Positions 16,059 to 22,344 of a stretch of 22,344 nt of DNA are shown here, piece after piece. The DNA comes from an uncultured bacterium (GTDB lineage Bacteria > Planctomycetota > Uabimicrobiia > Uabimicrobiales > JABWCH01). Each line of letters starts with the position of its first letter. The first letter of the stretch is position 1. Location of the stretch: assembly GCA_938003875.1 (NCBI GenBank), contig CALKWO010000380.1, positions 1 through 22,344 of the forward strand. The letters are read 5' to 3'. The notes under the pieces were generated by a model. It saw only the letters and a list, made by a program, of their open reading frames with translations, was not told where the DNA came from and searched no databases. A program made the position numbers and the translations under genes.

Positions 16059-17012
16059 TCATTCTTTTATAAAAATATTCTTCAAGAAATATTTCTGATA
16101 GTAATCCTCTAATAGAGAAATGAATTCGCTTCTAATGAGATTCTTTTCTTTAGTCCAAAAAAATGGATAGGTTGGTCTCTTTTTCCAATCAAAATAGAAC
16201 TCGCCACTTGTTGAAACTTCATTGGAAAGTAACAACCAGATGATTGTCTCTGCGCCTTGTGCTGGTGTTCTTAGTCTGTTCTTCGTAAATTTCCAAAAAC
16301 CTGGAATAGCGTTTCTAACACCGGCGGTGTCTACCCACCCAGGATGCATAGCATTGATTAAAAATTGCGAATATTTTTTATCTTTTGTTAATTCCTGGCA
16401 AAGAACAACTTGCGCTCTTTTTACATTGGCATAAGTTCCCACCTTATCATATTGTTTGCCAGAAAAAGAAAAGAGATCACGCAAATGAAGTTTTGCTAGA
16501 TACATACCACCTGAACTAACCCAAACGACTCTTCCTCCTGCAACAAGTTTTCCTTGCTCAACCATATATCTCATTAAAAAATAGTGACCGAATAATTGGG
16601 AAGCCATTTGGTGTTCAATTCCATATTTGTTCAAAACAAAGCTGTCAGGCATCCCTCCAGCATTTAAAACTAAATAATGAAAACTTTCAGAACTATCAAC
16701 AAATTTCTTGATAGCATCCCAGTCGCTCAAATCTAGTTGAACAAACCTTGATAAACTGTCAGCTCCTCTGCTGATGTATTTTTCAGGAGTTCTGCCAGTG
16801 ACCGTACAAGGGATTTTTAGTGAGGTCAGATAATCAGCGCAAGCATTACCTATGCCCATAGTCCCACCAGTAACCAAAGCATGTTTAGAAGAAAGATTTT
16901 GTGCGATATCCTTATTAAAATCATCTTTAACGAATCTCTTATGCCGATGATAGCCACTTTGGTCAAAGCTCAAGTAGACACTCAAATCTAATAATTTATC
17001 AATAAAAGCCAT
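16059..17012 (-). CDS. Short-chain dehydrogenase/reductase (DHRS12-like)
   Basis: The 317-aa NAD(P)-dependent SDR has a Rossmann glycine motif TGGTMGIG at 48-55, LDLSD at 94-98 and NAGG at 117-120. The catalytic Ser is in WVSSGG (~166-167), the catalytic YxxxK is Tyr194-Ala-Asn-Val-Lys198, and HPGWVDT is at 223-229. The ~40-residue N-terminal extension with FDQSGYHRHKRFV is of the kind seen in DHRS12-like members. The substrate is unknown; lipid or aldehyde substrates are plausible from context. AAGGAGAG lies 8 nt before the ATG. It follows the DUF1365-like gene by 14 nt on the same strand, so the two are almost certainly one operon. Confidence 0.9.
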   Translation of the reverse strand: MAFIDKLLDLSVYLSFDQSGYHRHKRFVKDDFNKDIAQNLSSKHALVTGGTMGIGNACADYLTSLKIPCTVTGRTPEKYISRGADSLSRFVQLDLSDWDAIKKFVDSSESFHYLVLNAGGMPDSFVLNKYGIEHQMASQLFGHYFLMRYMVEQGKLVAGGRVVWVSSGGMYLAKLHLRDLFSFSGKQYDKVGTYANVKRAQVVLCQELTKDKKYSQFLINAMHPGWVDTAGVRNAIPGFWKFTKNRLRTPAQGAETIIWLLLSNEVSTSGEFYFDWKKRPTYPFFWTKEKNLIRSEFISLLEDYYQKYFLKNIFIKE

Positions 17013-17026
17013 CAGTAATCCTCTCC

Positions 17027-17491
17027 TTATAAATTGCGAAAAACTCTATTGTCACCTTTCATTAAAAGGAGCTTTACAGCTTTCCAATCATTTAAATAAA
17101 AATCGACTTCCAGTCCTGGTTTTCTTCCTTTAAAAATGATTTTCCGATCATCTGGAGTAAATAACGATATTACACATTCTTCTAAATTTTCTAAAATTTT
17201 TAAAAATATTTTCCCTTCGTAAGGAATCGATTTACTCCATTTAAAGGGAGAAACATGCAAAATCTTTTTTTTAAGATATGAAAAATCATACCTGATAGGT
17301 TCTCCATTTTCATGAATAACGTAATTATCATGAGAACCAAAGGTATTGTTGACTTCTGCGATAACTGCAATGACTTTGCTCGAATCGTCTTTAGCAAACC
17401 AAAAACTTACCGGAATAAAACCATATCCAAAAATTCTTGGAAAGGTCATCAACTCAATCTCTTTAACATTACTAATATTTTGCTCTGACAC
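17027..17491 (-). CDS. DUF1365-like protein, N-terminally short
   Basis: The 154-aa product (GTG start) carries core DUF1365 signatures: FPRIFGYGFIPVSFWF (17-32), EVNNTFGSHDNYV (46-58) and HVSPF (79-83). Usual family members are ~230-270 aa and have ~90 residues before the FPRxxGYxFNPxS block. That N-terminal part is absent here, and I see no sign of it in any frame upstream. It is either a naturally short variant or a degenerated copy, though the remaining frame is intact. The ribosome site is weak. DUF1365 genes often sit beside fatty-acid cyclopropane/methyl-transfer genes and photolyases, suggesting a membrane-lipid role. First gene of the operon with the SDR, divergent from CHI-like/transporter. 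Confidence 0.8.
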   Translation of the reverse strand: MSEQNISNVKEIELMTFPRIFGYGFIPVSFWFAKDDSSKVIAVIAEVNNTFGSHDNYVIHENGEPIRYDFSYLKKKILHVSPFKWSKSIPYEGKIFLKILENLEECVISLFTPDDRKIIFKGRKPGLEVDFYLNDWKAVKLLLMKGDNRVFRNL

Positions 17492-17761
17492 CTTTGCTTT
17501 CTTATAGATTTTTAATAACTATCATTGAAAAGAAAGAAATTTAGAGTTATAATGAGCCTAACTCATGATGAGTCGTTTGTTGTAAAAAAAAAATTATTGA
17601 TTCATTCGCAACGCGTATTATATATTATATTTCATAAAAATGATCAAAAAATTTTATGTTTTTGCTTTGATCAAGCCAGTAATAGGACGCATTGAAAAAG
17701 TATAATTTTAACTTCAATAGCTAACTTCAATAGCTACAAATTCATATCTTTGGAGTATATT
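17492..17761. promoter_or_regulatory. Divergent regulatory region of the lipid-stress genes
   Basis: This 270-bp gap separates the two divergent operons. It holds a dyad ACTCAT-G-ATGAGT (17561-17573) with another ATGAG half-site at 17552-17556. A TATAAT (17701-17706) could be the -10 for the plus-strand operon; no good -35 is found 16-18 bp upstream. TAACTTCAATAGC is duplicated in tandem (17709-17721 and 17722-17734) in the probable leader. A shared regulator acting on both sides is plausible but unproven. Confidence 0.5.
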
Positions 17762-18331
17762 ATGATTATGATAAAAATAAAAAGTTTTTTCATTATAATA
17801 GCACTAATATCGTGGTCCATGAATATAAATTCAGCGGAGATTGATGGTGTTTCTTTTCAAGATGAATATATTGTAGGAAAAGAAAAGCTTTTACTCAGGG
17901 GGTATTCAACTCTGACCTATATGCTTTTTATCAAAGCTTACTCTGGGGCATTATATCTAAGGTCGGAAATTTCTTCTGAACAGGCTTTGGGGGAAACTCC
18001 ACGAATCATTCAGCTTCATTACTTTCATAAAATAAGTGCGGTGGATTTCCGAAATGCTACTGTTGAAATGATTAAAAAGAATACCAGTTCTGCAGAATTC
18101 CAAAAAATCAAAGACCAGCTTGATACATTTAACGGATTCTACAAGGATGTTAATCCTGGCGATAGATATACTGCAGCGTATTTTCCCAGCCATGGTACCA
18201 CACTCTATCTAAATAAAAAAGCTCTCGGCACTTTGAAGGGTAGTGAATTTTCAAAAGCTTTTTTTTCTATATGGATAGGACAAAAGCCCATTGATAAAAA
18301 ATTCAGGGATAGGCTCCTGGGGAAAAAATAA
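17762..18331 (+). CDS. Exported chalcone-isomerase-like protein
   Basis: The 189-aa protein has an N-terminal signal peptide (MIMIKIKSFFIIIALISW, cleavage near NSA-EI). It is followed by a chalcone-isomerase-like fold: GVSFQDEYIVGKEKLLLRG, YMLFIKAYSGALYL, then PGDRYTAAYFPSHGTTLYLNKK and SKAFFSIWIGQKPIDKKFRD. This is the bacterial CHI-like (Chalcone_3) type and is not expected to make flavonoids; related folds bind fatty acids. I start at ATG 17762 with GGAG 6 nt upstream; the frame opens at a TTG four codons earlier. The stop codon overlaps the transporter start (TAATG), indicating translational coupling. The periplasmic location and context suggest lipid handling; this is inference. Confidence 0.85.
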   Translation: MIMIKIKSFFIIIALISWSMNINSAEIDGVSFQDEYIVGKEKLLLRGYSTLTYMLFIKAYSGALYLRSEISSEQALGETPRIIQLHYFHKISAVDFRNATVEMIKKNTSSAEFQKIKDQLDTFNGFYKDVNPGDRYTAAYFPSHGTTLYLNKKALGTLKGSEFSKAFFSIWIGQKPIDKKFRDRLLGKK

Positions 18332-19704
18332 TGGGAGAACAACTACCGCTCTTAAAAAAAATATCCTATGCTCTCCCCGCCTTTTCTCTTGCTGTAATAG
18401 GTATACCTGTTTATGTATATATGCCCAAATTTTATACTGATGTGATAGGACTTAATATTTCCTATGTAGGGGGTGTTTTACTCGCAGCAAGAATATTCGA
18501 TGCCATAACAGACCCGGCCATCGGGCTTTTATCGGACAGAACCAATACCAGATTTGGCCGACGAAGACCATGGATAGCGGTCGGTTCTTTACTCACAGCT
18601 ATCGCTGTAATATTTCTTTTCAATCCATCTTTAACTGGTCAAGCAAATTCAGATTTGTGGTTTGCCGTGAATATCTTTTTGCTGTTTCTTTTCTGGACAG
18701 TTGTTGTTGTCCCGTATGAGTCTTTCGGCCCTGAACTTACCTTTGATTATAATGAAAGGACTTCTCTTTTTAGTTTTAGGGACGGATTTTTAATCGCTGG
18801 GACATTGGCTGCAGCGGCATCTCCTGCAATTATAAAAGGAATATTCAAAATAGGTTCCTCTCCAGATGATGAAAGATATGTATTTTTTATTCTTTCCTTT
18901 CTTTATGCACCTCTCATTGTGGGATCTTGTATATGGTGTATTAAAGTTCTAAAAGAAAATCAAAACGTCTCACACAAAGAACACTTGAGCCTTGTAAAAG
19001 GTATGAATTTCACCTTTAAAAATCGCCCTTTTATAATACTGCTCGCTGCTTATACGATAAGCGCAATAGGAAATAATCTCCCTGCAACGCTGATTCTTTT
19101 TTATGTTCAGTATGTTCTAAACTCTGCACTTGCCGATTTTTTTCTTCTTCTCTATTTCTTAACAGGTATTGTATTTCTGCCTCTATGGATTAAAATTTCA
19201 GAAAGGTGCGGCAAGAAAAACGCATGGCTGTCTGCAATGGCTATAAACACAGGAGCATTTATCGGAGTATTTTTTCTGGGTTCAGGAGATACTTTAGCTT
19301 ATGGGATTCTTGTTTTTATATCAGGAACAGGATTTGGTGCTACACTAGCGATACCATCTTCAATGCAGGCAGATGTTATTGACTATGATGAGCTTATGAC
19401 AGGAGAGAGACGTGAAGGGCAGTATGTAGGGATATGGTCATTCTCCAAAAAGGTAGCTGCTGCATTTGGTGTCGGTATCGGTTTATCGATTCTTGGAATG
19501 TCAGGGTATGAGCCAAATATTATACAGAATGAAAATGTAAAATTTACTCTGCGAGTGCTTTACTCGCTCGTGCCCTGCATCTGTAATGCAGCGGGATTTA
19601 TAATTGCCCTTTTTTATCCGATTACCAGTGATAAATTTGAAGAGATAAGGCGTGAGATTACACAGAGAAAGAGTAGCGATAAGCTTAATATCTGTAAAAA
19701 ATAA
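18331..19704 (+). CDS. GPH/MelB-type MFS transporter
   Basis: The 457-aa, about 12-helix inner-membrane transporter belongs to the glycoside-pentoside-hexuronide:cation symporter group. The signature RIFDAITDPAIGLLSDRTNT followed by RFGRRRPWI is at 54-82. Asp57 and Asp61 have the spacing of the cation-site Asp55/Asp59 of MelB. Later blocks are VVVPYESFGPEL (~129-140) and IPSSMQADVIDYDELMTGERREG (~342-364), also typical. Sugar transport should not be assumed: GPH members beside CHI-like and DUF1365 genes may handle other solutes or lipids (lysophospholipid carriers such as MFSD2A are related). The ATG overlaps the CHI-like stop by one base. Confidence 0.93.
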   Translation: MGEQLPLLKKISYALPAFSLAVIGIPVYVYMPKFYTDVIGLNISYVGGVLLAARIFDAITDPAIGLLSDRTNTRFGRRRPWIAVGSLLTAIAVIFLFNPSLTGQANSDLWFAVNIFLLFLFWTVVVVPYESFGPELTFDYNERTSLFSFRDGFLIAGTLAAAASPAIIKGIFKIGSSPDDERYVFFILSFLYAPLIVGSCIWCIKVLKENQNVSHKEHLSLVKGMNFTFKNRPFIILLAAYTISAIGNNLPATLILFYVQYVLNSALADFFLLLYFLTGIVFLPLWIKISERCGKKNAWLSAMAINTGAFIGVFFLGSGDTLAYGILVFISGTGFGATLAIPSSMQADVIDYDELMTGERREGQYVGIWSFSKKVAAAFGVGIGLSILGMSGYEPNIIQNENVKFTLRVLYSLVPCICNAAGFIIALFYPITSDKFEEIRREITQRKSSDKLNICKK

Positions 19705-19733
19705 CTTTTTCAGATTTTTGTAATGAAAAAAAC

Positions 19734-19810
19734 AAATTACCAGGGCAACGCCCCAACGCTGTTAAGATAAGCATAACAGCATGCGATTCTTAGACCTAGA
19801 CATTATGTGA
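19734..19810 (+). repeat. ~75-bp dispersed repeat, copy 1
   Basis: Starting at AAATTACCAGGG and running to about CCTAGACATTATGTG, this shares long blocks (CCCCAACGCTGTTAAG, CCTAGACAT) with 21998-22074 in the same orientation. It contains the hairpin GGGC-AAC-GCCC (19743-19753). The two copies bound the CRISPR/ORF6N/transposase region as direct repeats. Confidence 0.8.
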
Positions 19811-19857
19811 AAGGCCTGTATATACCAGCCCACAACACTGTTGACTTGATTTAGGAA

Positions 19858-20077
19858 GGCATCGGTCCAAAAAACGATAGAAGCCTATAGATTCAGATAA
19901 AAGTTCGTTTGGCAAATTTTGTATGATTCGTTATCGTTATCTTTATCATTCTCATTATCGAAATAACAGTATTTATTTGTGTTTCTCTTGATAAAGATAA
20001 CGATAAGGATAAAGATAACGAATCGATTATGATGATTAAATTGTCAATCGAACCCTACATCATTTTGGACCGATGCC
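19858..20077. mobile_element. 220-bp MITE-like element at the CRISPR array end
   Basis: GGCATCGGTCCAAAA (19858-19872) and TTTTGGACCGATGCC (20063-20077) are perfect 15-bp terminal inverted repeats. Inside is a second large dyad (19925-20024) whose arms GATTCGTTATC and GATAACGAATC enclose TTATC-type simple repeats. It has no coding capacity. Its right end abuts a CRISPR repeat missing exactly its first 15 nt, suggesting insertion into, or deletion up to, that repeat. The remaining bases of 19705-20077 belong to copy 1 of the dispersed repeat and unassigned DNA; no gene is seen. Confidence 0.65.
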
Positions 20078-20523
20078 AGGTTCGATTCAGGCGGTATAAT
20101 GTCTTTCTAATTTTCAGTTGCCCCTTGAGGTTTCAATTCCTTAAAGGTTCGATTCAGGCTATGGATGGATGATCTATGGAGTTTCAATTCCTTAAAGGTT
20201 CGATTCAGGCACAAAGAAAATGACGCACCAATTGAGGAATTTCCCTCGTTTCAATTCCTTAAAGGTTCGATTCAGGCAAGACCCATTTGACGAGAAAACA
20301 TATGTTGTTAAGTTTCAATTCCTTAAAGGTTCGATTCAGGCATGTCTGATGAAGAAATGGCAAATTATTATGAATCGTTTCAATTCCTTAAAGGTTCGAT
20401 TCAGGCGCAATAAAGAACCTGTTGGTCAGTGGTTACGCTCTGTTTCAATTCCTTAAAGGTTCGATTCAGGCAAAGCTGGCCAGAGGAAATAGACTATTGC
20501 CAGGTGTGGTTTCAATTCCTTAA
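20078..20523 (-). CRISPR. Orphan CRISPR array, 6 full and 2 half repeats
   Basis: The 30-nt repeat reads, on the plus strand, GTTTCAATTCCTTAA followed by AGGTTCGATTCAGGC. Complete identical copies lie at 20130-20159, 20181-20210, 20248-20277, 20312-20341, 20377-20406 and 20442-20471. The left end (20078-20092) has only the 3' 15 nt; the right end (20509-20523) has only the 5' 15 nt. The seven spacers are 37, 21, 37, 34, 35, 35 and 37 nt. The reverse complement of the repeat ends in ATTGAAAC, the common crRNA 5' handle of type I/III systems, so transcription is probably on the minus strand with the leader to the right. No cas gene is in the window. Identical repeats suggest recent activity or homogenisation. 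Confidence 0.97.
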
Positions 20524-20524
20524 G

Positions 20525-20621
20525 AGTGCGTTCAAGTTTTTAAGTATTTGTCAAATAACAACTTAAAAATCCTATATTTCCAGTCCTAATCCAAAATCCC
20601 GCCGAAAAAAGTGCGTTCAAG
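20525..20621 (+). repeat. 12-bp direct repeats and hairpin beside the array
   Basis: AGTGCGTTCAAG occurs at 20525-20536, immediately after the right half-repeat, and again at 20610-20621. Between them a perfect dyad, TTTTTAAGT (20537-20545) and ACTTAAAAA (20561-20569), can form a hairpin. If the array is read on the minus strand, this stretch occupies the leader position. It could be a remnant of a small inserted element. Confidence 0.6.
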
Positions 20622-20690
20622 AATTATTTGCCAAAGAACAAAAAAAATCCTTCCTTTGATTTCTTTATAAAATTTTACACAAAATTCGAA

Positions 20691-21452
20691 TCAGTTTTTG
20701 GGTGTATAGTTTTGAATCCAGGAACGAGCTTGCTCGAATTTATCCTGGGGAAGATGAACATAGCGAGTCACATCAAAGTGCTTTTTGAAAGCGAACCAAA
20801 GCTGGATCATCTGCTTTTTAGTTTGGGCTTTTTCTTTTACCAAATTGCGAAGGATGCTACACTGAGAAGAAGAAATCCTTTTCCCTGGAAGAGGAATGGG
20901 CGTAGTTTCCAGATGAGAGAGGCGTAGATCAAAAAAATTCATCTTGTGTTTCAAAGTATGAATTTCCTGGTCATGGTTCTCGATCTGTCTACGGCTTTTG
21001 TACATTTCTTCTGCCAGAGTGGATATCATCCTGGCTTGCAGTAAAACCAATTCCAATGGGTCTTGAGGCACTAGAGAACCAGAGAATTCTAGAGCAGTAA
21101 AAGCTCGAATAATTTCTACCGCTCTTCTTGTGGCCTGCTCAGATTTCAGGATCGTTGCCAGCATATTGCATCCAAGATGAGTGAAAGCATAGGGTAAAAA
21201 ATTGGATTTTTTTAAGCTTTCATAGCGGTCACAATTTGTGACCACATCTTGTAACTCCTCTTCTGTTAATTGGTAATAGAAATCAGGAGGGAACTTATCA
21301 AGATTTCTTTTGATAGCTTGATTAATATGTTTAGTCTCCACGCCATAGATTTCAGCAACAGTTCGATCCAAAAGGGCTTTAGGTCTTCCATTTAAGGTCA
21401 AAATCGGGTAAGATTGGCTTTCGATAGTAATTTTTAAACTCTGACTCGTCAT
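20691..21452 (-). CDS. ORF6N-domain antirepressor-like protein
   Basis: From the ATG at 21452 the protein is 253 aa. The N-terminal domain (~13-95) carries ILTLNGRPKALLDRTVAEIYGVETKHINQAIKRN and FPPDFYYQLTEEE in succession, diagnostic of the ORF6N DNA-binding domain of phage antirepressors and chromosomal relatives. A helical, probably coiled-coil region follows (~140-190). The C-terminal part (SSSQCSILRNLVKEKAQTKKQMIQLWFAFKKHF) resembles the ORF6C type. A TTG eight codons upstream lacks a ribosome site; the ATG itself has only a weak one. Its transcript runs toward the CRISPR array on the same strand. Such genes are common in mobile or phage-derived regions; here it may regulate an element now largely lost. 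Confidence 0.88.
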   Translation of the reverse strand: MTSQSLKITIESQSYPILTLNGRPKALLDRTVAEIYGVETKHINQAIKRNLDKFPPDFYYQLTEEELQDVVTNCDRYESLKKSNFLPYAFTHLGCNMLATILKSEQATRRAVEIIRAFTALEFSGSLVPQDPLELVLLQARMISTLAEEMYKSRRQIENHDQEIHTLKHKMNFFDLRLSHLETTPIPLPGKRISSSQCSILRNLVKEKAQTKKQMIQLWFAFKKHFDVTRYVHLPQDKFEQARSWIQNYTPKN

Positions 21453-21512
21453 CTGATGATCCAAAAATAAGTGCAAAATTTTTATAAAAAAATCAAAGAA
21501 AGGAATTCACTT

Positions 21513-22030
21513 ATGCCTGATTTTACAATATCTGAAACAGTATTGCAACGAATAAATCTTATGGAAAAAATATTGATGGAGATCAAGAGAAAATCGCCCA
21601 GGATATTGTGAGGATTGTATCTCGCGGTTTTATGGCCAGGGATGTATGTTATCCAGCGCATGTCATCGTTGCTAAAAGGCCTGTCGAAGTGGTAGAAGAA
21701 AAGAAAGAACAGGTCAAAGAAAAAAAGATTCCGATCCTGGACTATGGCTCCCACAAGAAATACGTGAGCAAGAAGTTTGCGAAAATGAAAGGTGATACCC
21801 TGGCACAGCAATGGCTGCTTACATATTATGATGACATGCTTGCGGTGATGTCTCTGAATTTCGATTCCATAACAAATAGAATAAAAGCCTTGTATTCCAA
21901 GGATAACAGAGGATGTCCACCTTGCGACCCCATCGCATTGCTCAGGTCATTGATATTGATGTTTGCCCTGGGCTTTACGAGCATACAGAAATGGACAAAA
22001 TTACCAGGGGCGTTGCCCCAACGCTGTTAA
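21513..22030 (+). pseudogene. Frameshifted, truncated transposase
   Basis: AAAGGA precedes ATG at 21513, which encodes MPDFTISETVLQRINLMEKI before running to a stop at 21609-21611. A second frame, open from 21536, continues sensibly from ~21575 (DGDQEKIAQDIVRIVSRGFM) to 22030. The original gene therefore probably joined the two near the A-run at 21565-21570. The later part (DPIALLRSLILMFALGFTSIQKWTK) resembles the N-terminal region of DDE-type insertion-sequence transposases. It is cut at ~21998 by the dispersed repeat, which supplies the last residues (LPGALPQRC). The catalytic domain is missing. The family cannot be fixed from this fragment. Confidence 0.6.
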
Positions 22031-22074
22031 GTTAAGGCTAAGACTATGCTACTTATAAACCTAGACATCATGCG
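21998..22074 (+). repeat. ~75-bp dispersed repeat, copy 2
   Basis: This is a direct copy of 19734-19810. Its hairpin has the opposite loop sequence: GGGGC-GTT-GCCCC (22007-22019), overlapping a second dyad GCGTT-GCCCC-AACGC (22010-22024). It truncates the transposase reading frame. Confidence 0.8.
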
Positions 22075-22106
22075 CATTAAGCAATAATGACTTACATAGC
22101 AATGAT

Positions 22107-22314
22107 TTGTAGCCGCAGGGTTGCGCCGAAAATGACCACCTATTCGGAAAAGATGGCCTTCAGCGCAATCCCTGCGTCTTTTGCTAATAGATACTAACGA
22201 ATCGGACCTTTTTAAGTGACCCAGTTATAAAGGGTATTACCCAAAGACGCAGGGATTGCGCTGGCGTTAGGCTTTTGAGTAGACATGACTTTTTCGGCGC
22301 AACCCTGCGGCTAC
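22107..22314. repeat. Long inverted repeat, dispersed repeat copies B and C
   Basis: Copy B (22107-22190) and copy C (22232-22314, reverse orientation) share at least GTAGCCGCAGGGTTGCGCC plus GAAAA, and CAGCGCAATCCCTGCGTCTTT. Together they form a ~200-bp inverted repeat with a ~40-nt centre; the middle of copy B is diverged. Copy A at 188-272 is the same family. No gene is seen in 22031-22344; the DNA consists essentially of repeats. Confidence 0.85.
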
Positions 22315-22344
22315 GGATGCGGCCAGCAAGGCTATAAGTCTGAT

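Noticed and set aside
20220..20456. 78-codon plus-strand frame
   Set aside because: It runs across CRISPR repeats and spacers, with repeated translation of the repeat unit; not a gene.
21482..21811. 109-codon minus-strand frame opposite the transposase
   Set aside because: Phe/Ile-rich antisense shadow of the transposase fragment; no ribosome site.

Overview
The window looks like chromosomal DNA from an AT-rich, Gram-negative environmental bacterium. This rests on an RND pump with a lipoprotein adaptor, a secreted protein with a PEP-CTERM-like tail, frequent TTG/GTG starts with clear AGGAGG-type ribosome sites, and several families of dispersed palindromic repeats. I cannot name the phylum from sequence alone. 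PEP-CTERM-type tails and these repeats would suit a planctomycete/PVC-like or proteobacterial lineage, but that is a guess.

Layout. 1-304: intergenic with a dispersed palindromic repeat. 305-3756: mtnA (methionine salvage), an unknown three-helix membrane protein, and a divergent class I photolyase. 3757-3919: another dispersed inverted repeat. 10483-3920 (minus): one tightly packed operon, adaptor lipoprotein - RND pump - TetR regulator - M16-like metallopeptidase. It is preceded by a near-consensus sigma70-type promoter whose -10 box lies inside a perfect palindrome, so an autoregulated efflux operon is likely. 10754-13243: a large Asn/Thr/Ser-rich secreted beta-helix-like protein with a C-terminal anchor. 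It is followed by a strong terminator and a small DUF2177 membrane protein.

13906-19704 holds an AAA ATPase with two winged helices, a short ORF behind four perfect 10-bp tandem repeats, and a divergent pair of operons: SDR + DUF1365-like (minus) and chalcone-isomerase-like + GPH/MelB-type transporter (plus). To my knowledge SDR, DUF1365, chalcone-isomerase-like, GPH transporter and photolyase genes recur together in bacterial photo-oxidative-stress/fatty-acid-modification clusters. Here the set is reduced: no cyclopropane synthase, amine oxidase or ChrR-type anti-sigma factor is visible, and DUF1365 is short.

19705-22344 is a repeat-rich accessory region. It contains an orphan CRISPR array (no cas genes in the window) with six complete 30-nt repeats and an exact half repeat at each end, both broken at the same internal base. 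The array is flanked by a 220-bp element with 15-bp terminal inverted repeats, an ORF6N/antirepressor-type protein and a frameshifted, truncated transposase. This region lies between two direct copies of a ~75-bp dispersed repeat. The right edge is a long inverted repeat of the same family seen at the left edge.
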